The notes: a model not told the origin generated them from the sequence alone. 64,000 bases of DNA from Phoebastria nigripes (GCA_035582835.1 JAYKAV010001256.1:985507-1049506); one strand, 5' to 3'; positions 20,338 to 33,060 are shown, numbered from the stretch's first letter. Program-made: numbers and translations.

Positions 20338-23300
20338 AATTAACCCATAGTACCTCATAAAAATCAAATACAGACTTAATGGAAGTAACGAAGAAGTTGG
20401 GGAACATTCCCACCAACAGTGGACAGTGAGGGACATGTAGGGACTATGTAGTTACCGAGCCATCTTATTTAGTTTTGAGCTACATTTACTGCTGGAGAAG
20501 ATGAGCCATGTTCCAAAGTCAGCGCCTGCTCCTCTAGCAAGACCTTCCATGAGAAGGTCTTTCTGCTCATAGACAGGGGACCCTCCAGGATATGTGCTTT
20601 GGCTGGTGTGCCAGTAAAGCACAGAGTAAACTCTCATCTGACCAAGCACTTAGACTCCACAGAGCTCAGCTGATATTTTCCAAACTATGTTTTATTCAAG
20701 CTTCCTGTCATAACCTTCCTGGTTGCAAGATACAATTACAGTTGTAAGAGTAGGATTATTGTGCAGACAGATCAACATTTTAACCCTTGGACTGTCTAGA
20801 CCTGCTCTGAGTAGAGGAGATACCAACTCTCCCACTAAAACAGGCTTGCCGTGGTGGCTAAGAACAGAGCTGCACCAAGGAAAGTCTAAAGGAAAATGAT
20901 GCTAGTCCAGGCATGTAGGTGCATGTAAATGCACTTTTACTGTAGCAAAAGACATTTCCTAGTTTGTTGATGTGGATTTTATATAAGGGATAACAGAAGA
21001 TAAGGAAGAACAGAAAAAAAGCAAACAGGACATCAAGAAATCCTGACAACAAGGACAGTTTTGAGATTCTGAGATATTCGGAGGAATGCAAAAATACTAT
21101 CAGAGGCTGTTTTTTGCTAGTCTTCCAGACCAAGATATTTTTATTTTATCTTCACCAGTTTGAGCTGACTGCTAATCTGGGACGCAGCCAGAATTTTATT
21201 TTCCTTCTCTTGTGCCTAGTAAACACTTGCTTATTTAGTTAAAATGCAAATATTGTTAAGAACATTTTACCAGATGCTTCCCTGGGTTCAAAACACAATT
21301 GCATTTGGAGCTTGCATTTGGGCTTTTTATTCTGCTTATGGTAATTTAGACAACCTATGTGATAGTAGTTAAATGCTCAAAACTTCACTTCTAAGTGATA
21401 TGCTCTAGGTCAAGTGTAGCCTAAGAGATCGTGCCCAGGAAATCAAGACTATAAATATAAATACTGTAATATAAAATAATATAAAGAGAACCTTAATGAG
21501 AACACAGTGTAAATGCCAGCCTGAAACAATATACAAAATTCATTCTTGTCTTATTTGTGCTTTTACATTCATAAAAACAAACGAAAGGAGATGTCTGTAC
21601 AGACCTTTGGCTATGCAGGTCTAATCTAAAAACTATTGCAAATTTTCTAACAAATTTAAGGAACTCTGACTAAAACTGGTGTTTCTCTGCCACTCCTATC
21701 AACCTGTTCCACTACACCGACCCCTGAACAGAAAGCATTGTTCTGGACAATATTCATGCCAAAGGGTGACTACCTGAAATTCTAATGAAACCTCTTCATC
21801 AAGGGAGAAGGGAACCACAGAAATGTCACTGTCAAGAATTATCTTTCTCTTTACGTGATATCTTTATGCTGAATTTTTAAGGGTCAGGGGGAGGACTGCC
21901 AGTTCAGTTGCTGAATTACTGGGATCTGATGTGTCTATCAACGTGCTTTCATGTCAGCTGTGGACAAACAAGACAATAAGATGGCCTATCTTTTACCAGA
22001 AAGTAAACAACTTNGCAAGTGAAGTAGGCTGAGAGATCTCCTCTTGAAGTTCAGAGCCTTAATCTGTCAGTTTTACAGGAGAAGTGAATTTTGAGGTGAA
22101 AAGTGCTTACATGACCAGTCTGAATCACCTTATGCATTATCAAGATACCCGAGAAATTTTCCATGACCTGTTGATACCCTATGAACAAACCTCCAAGGTA
22201 AGGAAGCAGTGTNATTTCCCTTCGCAAATAAGAGGGCTATATGACAGAGAAATCCAGTGATCAGCTAAAAACCACACAAGCCTGATTAGGAAGAGGAGAA
22301 CTGGACCTGTATTTCCTATGTCACTAGACGGATGATTTTCTCAATCTCTGCATGTGCAAGTCAGTTATTCTAAGGGAATCCAGTGAGAGTTTAATTGCTC
22401 TAATTCCTTTAAGACTTGTAGCCCACTACCAGATAAGAAGCAGACCAGATCCCCCATCCTTGAAATTTGTGATGGTAGTTTCTAGTCCTTATTTTCAGAA
22501 ATGTATCTCACGGAAATATGTATAGCAGTAATGACTGTCCCCTCCACCTCCTTCTCTCGCATACACATTTCACACTTCCATATCTCAACCTGGAAGATTA
22601 TCATATGTATTTCTGTAATGCCCAGAAGCTCCAGCCTGCTTGTAAGATCTACACAGCTTAAGTTTTGAAGTTTTATTTTGTGACTATCTTTCTTCAAGGA
22701 ACTGGCCTGACAACATGAATCTTTTTTATACTGTTTAACAAAATATCCCTAAGCTGGCATTGCATGACCTGTAATGAAGTCTTAAAGATGAAGACTCTGT
22801 GCCCTGCACTTTGAATTTAACATAGGCTTTTCCTTTACTTAAAGTAATGAGACCAAAGCAAAACCAATTTGCAGTTCCTATTACTGGTTTTATCCACGAG
22901 CCAAGGGATTAAAAAAACCCCACTGTACTTCTTAGAAGCAAGGCAGCAACAATGTTGATCATGACCCCCTAAAGCTGGAGGCCTTGTTATTGGTAATCTA
23001 CAGCTGTGCTCCCAGTGGACGCTTCCACCCTGGTCCAGCAAGATCCCAAAGGGCATGTCTACACTTCAGCTGCTGAGGCACCATTAGATTTATTGTCATA
23101 ACCAGAAGCAGGTGCTCTTCAATGAATAAACATTGCTGTGGCTCTGTCACTTTCTGATTGCACCAGTTAACAGATGGACCTACAAATTTGGGTTGGCACC
23201 CGCTACTGCACCATTTCCCCCCTTCTTTTCCCAAAGAGAANAGTTTTGCTTGATCTACACCAGTGGGTGTGTAAGAGCAGAATCAGACCCCCAAAATTCT

Positions 23301-24056
23301 TAAGTAAGGAAACACAAGTGCNTGCAAAGATAATGGTTTGCACAGCCCTGGAAAATATAAACTTGGATTGTTTTAAATACAAATAAACTTAAGCAAGCTC
23401 AAGCAATTAGCTTGGCACAACTCTGAAATGTGTTTAATGGCTGAGTGATCAAAAGGTTTTCCATCAACTTTAGCTGAATCAAACTGGCAAGTAAATCTTT
23501 CCTTACACATTATTTTCCGAAGTTTGAAGTGACAAATTGGACTGAACTCCATTAAAGCAGCAGGTTCTATGCATTTAATTGCAAGCAGTGTCTATGATTG
23601 TGAATGAATCCAATTCAGAATGAAAACACAGATGTGGCTGTGGCATAGCTCTGTAAAACACAAAGAGGCAAAACCAAGTTCAGTCAGGAAAAAGTTACAG
23701 GCAACGTAAAATTATGTATTCTGTCATACTTCTGGAGCACTAGCTGTAGGCAAGTATTAAAATATAAAATGGGAAATGTTCATCTAGCTACACCACTGTA
23801 GTCCAAAAAATGCTATGAGAAAAAATAAGCAAATATTTATAAAGGAGTTTGACTGTGGAAAGTGCATGAAAATAATAATGGTATTTCCAATTACTATGCA
23901 ATGACACTTACTTCAGAGAATTAATTGTATCATCAGTATATATTAAAAGAAAAAGTTTGTGCTAAAAATGGTAGTTAAAGAANGACTTTGTAATAGGACG
24001 CTCAGTCTTTATGGGGGAAGTGCTTAGGGGGTAAATTTAGTATTTAGTCTTTCAGT
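20338..24056. other. Noncoding DNA, possible conserved element
   Basis: No gene is supported. About 23,395-23,620 is A/T-rich but complex, with repeated TTTAATTGCAAG, CAATTAG and CATTAAAG words (homeodomain and octamer-like cores). It could be regulatory, but this is only a guess from appearance. Confidence 0.35.
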
Positions 24057-24118
24057 GCACACACATGGCTCCCATTAATATCAATGGGAGCCATACACAC
24101 TTTCAAGGGCAGGTTTCA
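24057..24118. repeat. Palindromic amniote repeat with perfect 12-bp arms
   Basis: ATGGCTCCCATT (24,065-24,076) and AATGGGAGCCAT (24,083-24,094) are exact reverse complements around AATATC. Flanking words TGCACACAC and ACACACTTTCAAGGGCAGG fit a repeat I recall from bird and reptile DNA, with GGGAGC arms inside GTGCACAC ends. Related degenerate copies appear at 503-584 and 59,675-59,725. I cannot name the family. Confidence 0.6.
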
Positions 24119-24735
24119 ACCTACACCAGGAAAGCTAAACTAAAAAGGGAGCAAATATAGCAGATCAAGTTATTCTTAAAATTGACCCAGGCGAACACGA
24201 CATGTGCTAGCATTTTAAGCCCTGCACTCAGTGAAAATTAAAGTTGTTAAATAAGCAATGGAATCAATTTTAAGCAATTGTTGGGCCTATTTATAGAAAC
24301 AGCACCTCCATTAAATACCTAAACAACTAAAAAGGGAACATATTACTGTTTAATTTTGGTCCTTGGAAGAAGAAGATTTCCATAGTCAGGCAAGTGCGAG
24401 AATCATTTTAAAAGCTCAGCAGGGAATTTCCGTACAGCCTATGAGTTCTGTTTGAAATTGGGGGCTTTTTATATGTATCTGTGTCAGACTGCAGACACTA
24501 TTTTGGATGTGGGATTTTTTGTCTTTTCACATCGTGGTTGGGGGTGAATTGTAGAGACTGTTGTGAAAGGGCTAACCCATCAAAAAGACCAGAAAGATTA
24601 AAAAAAAAAAAAAGAAAAAGAAAAAGAAAAAAAGGCCAAAACCCCAAAGATGATATGGTTAAACAAGCAAGGTGAAAAAAACTATTTGAACTGAAAAGAT
24701 ATCCCTCAGAAAGCTGAATGAAACCTTCCAAAAAA
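24119..24735. other. Noncoding DNA with A/G-rich tract
   Basis: An A-rich tract with AAAAG units covers about 24,600-24,637. No gene is supported. The 24,220-24,320 part contains a MEF2-like CTATTTATAG word, but a single word proves nothing. Confidence 0.4.
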
Positions 24736-25378
24736 GGGAAACAGAAGAGAACTAGTTAAATATGAAAGCATAATACAGCAGGACAAAAGGAAAAAAAAAT
24801 CATTTTGAAGAACATATTGCTAAAACCATAAAATTGAAAGCTTTTTGCCCCAGCACCAGTATAAGGAAATCTGCCAGAGAGTTTGTAGGACTGAGAGATG
24901 ATCAAGAAGTAAAAAGATCATACAGAGAAGACAGGGCTACAGAAAAAAAGAAATTTTCTCCATGATCAATGTTGATATGTTTAGGGAGATTGTCTCACCA
25001 GAAGTTTTCCTTAAAAAGAGGTGAACTTGAAGACCTGTTTCAAGTTAGAGTACCAGTAGAAAAGTTTTAAGAGTGAATCAATAACAGTAACAGTACCGCA
25101 TCACCAGGGCCAGATGGTATTCACCCAAGAGTTCCAGAGGAACTCAAGTATGAAATTGCTAAACTATTAATTATGCTGAGTAATCTTTTGCCTAAAACAG
25201 AGTGCCCACTACAAGAATGAGATGCCAATGTGAAAAAAAAAGAAAAGAAAAAGAAAAAAGGAAAAAAATTTCAGAGGAGGTATTGGAAACCACAGATCAA
25301 TAAAATCATGGTGGTCAATTTGATAGAAATTGTAATGAAAACGGAAGCAGGAGGCACATGGAGAAATGGAAGACCATG
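24736..25378 (+). mobile_element. Ancient CR1 (L3-like) fragment, start of reverse transcriptase
   Basis: The strongest block is at about 25,085-25,170, where the plus strand translates to SPGPDGIHPRVPEELKYEIA, the well-known opening of the CR1/L3 reverse transcriptase. Near 25,270-25,345, words such as FQRRYWKPQINKIMVVNLIE and VMKT follow the family order SRGDPGNYRP...SLTS...LVE...I. The upstream part fits the linker before RT. Stops and frame changes are frequent. An A/G tract at 25,229-25,268 has expanded within the coding part. The type resembles ancient CR1 of turtles and crocodiles more than young avian CR1. Limits are approximate. Confidence 0.7.
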
Positions 25379-25965
25379 GAAAAGGACAATTTTTTTTCAG
25401 GGGAAGTTGAGCCTCCCAAGTCTATTTGTGCTCTTGTTGTTTTCTAAGTTTTTTTTAAACACATTTTTTATTATATTTCGCCTCCTGCTAACTATCTTAA
25501 TAAGGGTAGAGGACAGTGAGAGAAGAGTCATCTCCTGCTGAGGAGGATATACATCCATGGGAAAGAGGACATTGGAGGCTTTCCAGGGTAGGAAGAAGCA
25601 GGCAGTGACAGAGTGAGGTTTTGTTATTGTCCACACTTGTAAGTAGCTGTGTGATCTCCAAGAAGACCTTGGTAACTTGCCTGAGAGGTGCAAAGGTAGT
25701 GGACTTCATGAGGTATCTAGGCAGGTTATGTGCTGGTAGAGGTGAGGAGCCAGCAATCTTCTCTTGTACAAGTATGTACTCTGTAGGCATATAATTATAC
25801 TTACGGCTTTTAATACTCTGATGACTTAATTTTTTTGAAGGTCTTTGATGAGGAAACTTGATGAGTGACACGATACTGAATAAAGAGAGCACACAAACTT
25901 GGCCACTCATGGCAGTTAATTTCCCTTATGCTTACTAGGCACCCGTAATCACTATACTAGGGAAG
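25379..25965. other. Spacer between two CR1 fragments, nothing recognised
   Basis: Two overlapping minus-strand frames (98 and 137 codons) are open here, but no motif, domain or repeat is recognised. They are likely chance frames. Confidence 0.4.
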
Positions 25966-27255
25966 TTGGAAGGTATATCTATGCTTATTCCCCTTAATAT
26001 CTGTTCATGGACTTCATGCCGATTTGTCCAGTCACTTTTTGATCCTGCTGATGCTATCTGCCTCCAGGACCTGCCAGGAAGAAAGCTGCAGTAATTTGCT
26101 GCCCGGGGGCTCAAGAAGGGCTTTTATCTATGCTAAACCCATCTCCTGCATGCTCTGGTTAAGTGTCCCCTGGTTTCTGTATTGCTAGATTGCAGCACTT
26201 CTAAATTCACTTTACCCACTTCAAGCAGTCACTTGATCCCCGTGATCATTTTAGTTGCCCTTTTCTGTTTCTAGCGCACATCCACTATACCCTTCCTGAC
26301 CTGGGGAAATGAGACCTGCACATAGTATTCACAATGTGGGTGCACACCAGCTTTATAAAGCAGTGAAATAATGCCCTCTGTCTTCTCTTCTGTCCCCTTC
26401 CTGATGACACAGAAAATTTTATTGACTTTTTTGGGTGTCACTACNTCTTGAAATTATTATTTCAGGGAAACGCCAATAGTGACTCCAAGATCTCCTTCTT
26501 GCAACTGTCTTTTCTGAGTTCAGCATCATGTTTCTGTGCTTCAGACTATTTTCTCTAGATTCATTCATTACCTTGTATTTTTTTACAAAGGAGATCATCT
26601 GCCAACTTTTGGCCCCTTTGGTCAGCTTTGTTTGTTANGTTTTTCCGCAGTTCCTCATTAAAGCTGCAGCATTTTACTACCTGGTAGAGCTTAATATCAT
26701 TTGTAAGCATAAAGATTTCACTGTTCTTTGCTTTCTCAAGGGCATTGATGACAACATCAAATAAAACTGATGCTTACACCAGTCCTGGGGGCATCCCAGT
26801 GCTGACTCTTCTCCATCCTGAAAAGCAACTGATAACCCTTTACTTCCTATCCTTTACTTAGCTTTCAGAAATTCTTTCCTCCATTCCCATAGCAACTTAC
26901 TTTCTTTAATAATGTTTGGCACAAAGACTTGCCAAATGCTTTTTTTTCAAAATCTGAATACATTATGACCACTTTATCCTTTTTACTGAGGTGCCTACAA
27001 ATTCATCGTAAAACTCCAGCATGTAGTGAGACAGGATTTCCCTTTACAAAAGCTGCACTAAGTCTTTCCCAACTTATTGGTGATCCTTATCTGTAGGCTC
27101 AGTGATTTTATTCTTTCTTACAAATTAATGTCTTACTAGGGACAGTGGTCAGACTTATCAGCCTGTAGTTTCCAGGATCTCCTCTAGAGCTTTTTTTACA
27201 GATGAATGATACGTTTGAAACTCAGCAGTCAGCTCTCACAGTAGTTACTTGTAAA
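25966..27255 (-). mobile_element. Ancient CR1 (L3-like) fragment, RT to near 3' end
   Basis: Read from right to left, the element starts in the RT at AGCCTGTAGTTTCCAGGATCTCCTCTAGAGC (plus strand), which is SRGDP-NYRP-SL in the minus sense. It then passes landmarks such as ACAGGATTTCCCTTTACA, CCCATAGCAACTTACTTTCTTTAA, AGTCCTGGGGGCATCCCAGTGCTGACTCTTCTCCATCC and GACTCCAAGATCTCCTTCTTG. It ends near AATATCTGTTCATGGACTTC, short of the extreme 3' tail. The order matches reptile-type CR1 throughout. The reading frame is destroyed by stops and indels. It overlaps in RT content with the plus-strand fragment at 24,736-25,378, so the two are probably separate copies. Confidence 0.8.
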
Positions 27256-27957
27256 AAGAGAGGTGGTGTACTTTGGTCATCAACTGGAAGACGGATGCTG
27301 GAAGAGAGGCCATTGAGATGAAAGAATGAAGAAATATGGAGTGTCATGGAGAAGGTATGAATACCTGTAATGTTTAATAGTTCAAGATATACAGGACATC
27401 ACACAAAATGTATTGTTAAACTGCAGTCTCTCCCCAACCAGACAGTCCCAACAGTGCAGTCAAGAGATGTGCTGCTCCAAGAAGAGCTACTGGTCTAAGA
27501 TGCCTCCCTTTTCCTCGCTGATTCAATGTATGTGTTTGTTTCTTCACGTGGGTGACAGGGGGAACAATCTCAGTGGGACAGAGATATATGGAATAAGGGA
27601 AAGAGGGAAAAAAAAAAAAGGTAGAATAAGGGTGAAAAGCTTCCGTTTCCCTCCCTTTTCCCAGAGAATCATTGAGAGTTGCTGCACTAGGCAGGAAACC
27701 TGCACTTGTAAAAGCATCCTTGGGACTCCAACCCAGGGACAAAGCTGAGACTCCAGGTCAAAAGTTTATGGTTACCAGCAAACGTGCAATCTAGAGAGCG
27801 TTCAGAACAAGTAAACAAAAAGATCCACCTCAGGTGTTTATGGCATGAGGAAACAACAGAATTGGTGATAAACTAGTCAGCCTGCTAGACTATGATATGA
27901 AAGAAATAACAGTTGCACTAAAAGAATGGTGGTATTATTATTTGCTTATTATAGTTT
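27256..27957. other. Noncoding DNA, nothing recognised
   Basis: Frames of 111 (plus) and 108 (minus) codons overlap at 27,413-27,748 on opposite strands. Neither shows a known domain, and mirror-image openness of this sort usually reflects composition. Confidence 0.45.
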
Positions 27958-28002
27958 TATATATTATATATATATATTTAATATATATATATTTTATATA
28001 TC
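27958..28002. repeat. AT-rich, self-complementary tract
   Basis: Runs of TATATATATA and TTAATATATATATATT make a largely self-complementary AT tract. Confidence 0.9.
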
Positions 28003-31000
28003 TTTTAGTAATTTAGATGGAAAAACTCCAAACTTGCTATTGAAAATCAATTGATTTTGGATTTATTAGATACAAAACACAGCTCTGCTATTTCAAACCA
28101 TTTCAGATTAAAAGTATGACCATTAATGATTCATAAAACATGACCTTTATTTTATCTCCCTTGGAGTACCTGAAAACTTCTTGATTGGATAAAGACTGAG
28201 ATGTTTTTTACGACTTTATGACAACCAAACCAGTCCTAAATCTGAAGTAGTTTGTTTATCACTTATTTGGTGCACCTGTGAAATTTCCTTGTCAACAGTT
28301 TCTGCTTTAAAAGATGATACTAGATCTTAGTGGTGAATTTAGATATAGCTCATCTCGGAGGAAGATTATATTCAGATCTGAGGACACTTTACATCTGAAT
28401 AAGAGTTTCCACATGGGGTTTTAAGATACTTGAACTGCGGTGCTCTAAGTTCACACCTCCAATTAATTTGAATTAATTTTCCTAAGAGTGTAGATGTCAG
28501 CTGGCTCCAGAACTCTAGATATAAACAACTTCACACTCTGGCAAAGCCTAGATGTAAACTTGACAGCTTGGATGCATTTCTATTGACTTGAAGCCAGGAC
28601 TTGAAGCAGACAGAACAAATTAACGTGTGAAATACCATTAACCAATATTTCAGAATTCTGAGAAACAAGTTTTACCAAAAACTGCTTGAGAAAGTCTGAA
28701 CCCTATTTCAACAGTTATCATGTTTTAATAAGGTTTATCTAAGCTCAGCCTCTGGAAACTTTGAAGTTTGCTGTCTCTTGATAAAACTTGTTTCATTCCG
28801 TATCTACACATTCTGTGCTTAAATGGGCTCAGCACACTTCACATCAGCTAATGCTGCATTAAAGAGCTGTATATGGCACAAAAATGTCAAAGACAGCTTT
28901 AAAATGTAATGAAAATGCTCTGAATGGAGACTATGAAAAAGATTCTTTTGCTGTTACATATTGGTACATGTATTACTGCACCAAGAGATATCAGAGCTTT
29001 GATCTTACACGTACCTAAAAATATCCGACTTCAGTGGAGCGCTCAAACAATTCTTCTCCCTTACAATGAACCCATATGTTCTTTCAGCACAAAAGAAAAT
29101 TAGCTTTTACTGCTCAAAATTAAATGCTGGAGAACAAGCCAAATATAGGTCATTCCTAGCAGGGTTGTGATCCTGTTAGATAACATACAGCTAAGAAGGT
29201 TCAGGTCCGGGCAGCATATGCATGGAAGACAGCCAGAGGGTGGAAGAAAGCTGTAATTTGGTAAATAAATTGGAAATGAACCAAGCAATGTAACCCAGTA
29301 TTGAATTGGCGCCTTCCAGTTGTGAAAGGCAACTTCTCAGTACAGAGGCAGGAGAGACTGTCATGACAATTCGTGGTCATTAATGATGCCATAGCACTTG
29401 TCCGAGAAGAGTTTTATTAGCCCTGGTGTCCCAGATAAATTTCAATTTCAGTAATGATATTCCACTGACCTACAATTCCCTTGCAGTGTGAGCTGAATGA
29501 GGCTTTTCTTTCTGTTTGTGTCTCTGTGACAGTTCATTATTGCTGTGTGTTGACAAAAAGATGTTATGCTCTACCCAGGAGATGAGTGTGCACCGCACAT
29601 ACCGTACAATAGCTGTGATAGCTATACAATAAAACCCAGAACATTGCGGGTTGAATGTGTGACTCCGCAACTTTCTCAGCCACAGTGTCTTTTGTTAAGT
29701 TTGTACAGCATGATGCGGCCAAAATCCATGTAAGGGTCTCTGGGTCCTGCTGGGACACTGTATTATGGAGACAATCCTATTACTGATACATTTAAAATGA
29801 CAGTAGGAAGAGCCTGTATTGTTTGCTATAATTTATTTTGTATAAGAATTCCTGCACATATCTTAAAAAAAATGCAGGGCAGCAATTTTGTTTGTAAAAA
29901 TAGTACTTTCACCNGTATTTTCTACACAGGTAAACAAAGGCACAAACATCTTCCAACATCTGCTCACCGTTACACTCTGCTACCTTTCAAGCCAGACCAG
30001 CAGCTAGGGTTTGACGTGACAGACCATGACGCCCAGTGGTCATTACCTGTGAAAGTGGTTTGAAACGGGCAACAAACTGATTGCCGAGACAAAGGTGAAG
30101 CAAAGTACTCTCAGTGGCTTGAGAGCAATGAAGCATTACCAGGTAGGAATAAGTGAGAATATAAAAGAGAACGGGGAAGGCAGGAGACAAGAAAGATGAA
30201 AAAGAGGGCAAGGGGGTCTAATGAAAACTTAATGGGCTTGTGCTGGTGAGTGGTGTTTCTCTGTCACAGCAATCCTCGATGTGAAGCAGCAAGACTTTTC
30301 TCACTGTAGGTAATCACGCCAGGGAGAGCATATAAGAAATAGGAAGAGACAAGGCTGTATGCCTTCACAATAAAGTCTCATTATTTAATTTCCCCTTTGT
30401 GGAAAATATCAACACAGAGGCTAATCTAAACTTTTGGTAGGGCTGAGTTCAAACGCCAGGCGTACTCCCTGGCAAAGTGGAGCACGGAGCCACGGGGGCT
30501 TGGATGGCTGAGCAAAATGATTCAGAAACTTTTACCTTTCTGTCAAGAGTTAAATGTCTCTTCTACGCTGGTTGAGGTGGTCCCAGGTGATTACTGTTAA
30601 CAGGCTGTTTGGAGGCTGACATGAAATTAATTTGTCATCCTAAACCAACAGCAGGTCAACTGAATATCTCCCTCCCATGGTGAATGATGCAAGACATTAG
30701 AGAAAGAAAAAATAAAAGGAATATGGAGCACCTGTCTCCACTGCAGAAACAATGTCTCTTGTGGGATGTTTTCAGTGCCAAACAACTACATTTTCCATAC
30801 ACACATACTTGGAAAGAGGTTTCAGTTTACAGTGCTGCCACAGCCAAGTAACTTCTAAAAGTATGGGGAAAGAAGGGAGGAAGAAATAACATAGGGTAAA
30901 GAATAAATGTGGAGGTAACTCAGGAGTGTGCAGCAAACAGCCTAGTTTTCTATCACCAGTCCCTCGGTTTAGTTGAGGTATGTTTTCACTTTGGGCTGCA

Positions 31001-32177
31001 CTCCGGAGTATGACCTGCCTGCTCCTATTACATCAGTTTCTTCTAGGGAAATGAAATATTAGCCTATTTTCTTAACTTCTGTATTAAGAAGACAAGTTAA
31101 TTTTTCACCCCTCTGGTGAATTATTGTATGATCGGTTTATATGAGAGATGTCCCAGGAGTGAGAAAATGAGTCATAACTCATGGGAAGTGAAGCTACAAG
31201 TGAGTAATGAAGAATATGAAGATCATTCTTTCCCCTCAATGCCTGCACAGGCTTGTTCTGCAATTAGAAGGGCAGGGGAATAGGTAAATACACAGCCGAG
31301 CCACGAGTCATCTCTGTATGCTGTGATCTTTGGGAAAAAGTCTTACGAAGTTTATTTTTGTTGGAAATGAGCATGTGCAGCTATAAAATAAATTAAAACC
31401 CCTTCACTTCCTACCTAAGAGCTTCATTAAAGTGCCAGGCTATGGAGCAGCTCTTACAGGAGAGTTTCCTGAGGACATGACAGTGACTCAGTCCAGAGCT
31501 CTGTTCCTCCCCGTTGTTGCATGCCCACCACCTCTTCCTTGCAAGGTTCAGAAAAAGTTTACTCTGCAAAACCAGCTTACAAGAGGCGCACTGAAAAAGG
31601 TCTCTAAGCCCTCGCTATTACGGGTGTGATCCGTGTGATACATGGCGCAACTGCAGACTGAATGGAAATATGTTTTTAAATGCCCTGACCTGCCTTAGTT
31701 CTCCATCAGCTGCCCGCAGGCTGCCTATTTTCACTGCCTCAAATACCTTCCTTACCGATCTAGTTGCTCACAGCACACAGCAGTCAGGATCTGACCAGTT
31801 CTCACTGAAGGTTTAATTCCACGAGATGCAAAGAGCCATTTTCAAGATCCCCACACTTCGATGCTTATCCCAGCACAGCTGCTAGTTGCAATGCTGTAAA
31901 GAAGAGCCTTCCTCATCTTCTCAGCATGTCATTTTTTTAGCATGGATAGAGGTATGCCAGCTTATGCACCAAACCTGGTCTCTCATGGAAAGACAGTGTA
32001 AGTCTCATGAATCTGTTTTTAGTGGAAAACGCATCTGAAGTGAATTTTGGCACCTGGGGATGAAGTGGGAAGTCCCTGTGTGGACAGTAGCTCATGCTGC
32101 TGAGCAGAAAGTAGTGGAAACCCTCAAAGCCTCAGGAACTGCAGCTATAAGGTGTATTCCCCTAGGTCACCAGGCAT
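28003..32177. other. Noncoding DNA, faint repeat traces
   Basis: No gene is supported. Weak traces of palindromic amniote repeats are possible at 28,430-28,620 and 28,995-29,045, too decayed to call. Confidence 0.4.
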
Positions 32178-32489
32178 CTACAAGATTTGTTTTTTGATGT
32201 AACAAAATTGATGTTTTTTGCAGTTACGTTGTCTTCTGGTGAAATTATCTTCTGACCAGGCCAAGGTAACCTCAAGGGCATCTAGTTTTCTTGCTGTTAC
32301 AGTGTTTGGGATGAAAAATCTGTGCTCTCCGAAATTCAAATATCCCTGAACCCTTGGAGAAATGTGCCTCCAGTTATCTTCAATTTCCACTTTGTTGAAG
32401 CAGTGTTTCTTAATAGACTCCTTGCTACCTGCATTGCTGTACTGGTCATAAAGTTTACCATAAATATCAAGGAAAGATGCAGATGCCAA
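32178..32489 (-). other. Unrecognised 103-codon open frame, status unknown
   Basis: The frame begins at TTG, not ATG, and stays open upstream for a few more codons. Its amino-acid composition is ordinary and soluble-protein-like, with words such as FLDIYGKLYDQYS and NFGEHRFFIPNTVTARKLD. I do not recognise the protein. No start context, splice site pair, domain or neighbouring gene supports it. It could be an eroded retrocopy or a chance frame. A neighbouring minus frame (32,557-32,742, 61 codons) ends shortly before it in another phase, which would fit a frameshifted pseudogene but does not prove one. Confidence 0.2.
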
Positions 32490-32839
32490 TGGCCACTGAA
32501 AACAGTGATCTGCAGACTTCGACCATCTTCAAAACTGAATCCTGTTCACTGAAAATTCAATATAAGCCCATTTGCTCAGCCCATTTGATGACCTTTTCTG
32601 TACCATGCCACAGTGTGACTATTGGGGCAGGAAGAGGAAAAGGAGCAGTGTTAAGACCTTCTGAAAGACAAGACCCAGATTGGCAGCAAATCTCAAGAAA
32701 GCTAGAAACTTCACATCTGCTAACATCACCATCTAAATACACGGGTTTGTCCTTCGTGCTGTGAAAGCCAGCAGCAGCTGCCCCCCCGCTGTGAATATGG
32801 AATGAAACAATTTATTACAAAAGGGACCTCTCTAAATCA

Positions 32840-33060
32840 ATCTAAAAATCGCTACCAGAAGCCTGGAAGCAGATGTGACATGCAAAACTCGACACCATCA
32901 AGTGTACAAGGGTTTGTTCATTCTAACGATGCCTGGCGGATTCTTCGTCAGCATTTGAAAAGGTGCCCGAACACGCTTTAAATGGCAACATTTCAAAATC
33001 ACCAATTAACACAAGGCGGTTTCCTTCCCCTCCTTTAATTGATCGGACACTTGGTACATT
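32840..33060. other. Candidate conserved noncoding element
   Basis: This stretch is of high complexity, carries more CpG than its flanks (for example CTAACGATGCCTGGCGGATT) and has CAATTAAC and TTTAATTGAT homeodomain-like words. There is no repeat and no open frame. Conservation must be tested elsewhere. Confidence 0.25.

Noticed and set aside
25497..25910. 137-codon minus-strand frame between CR1 fragments
   Set aside because: No recognisable motif and no repeat or splice support; length is within chance for 64 kb in six frames.
24736..27255. Twin-priming explanation for the inverted CR1 pair
   Set aside because: The plus-strand part lies on the 3' side of the minus copy and both contain the same RT segment, which twin priming would not give.
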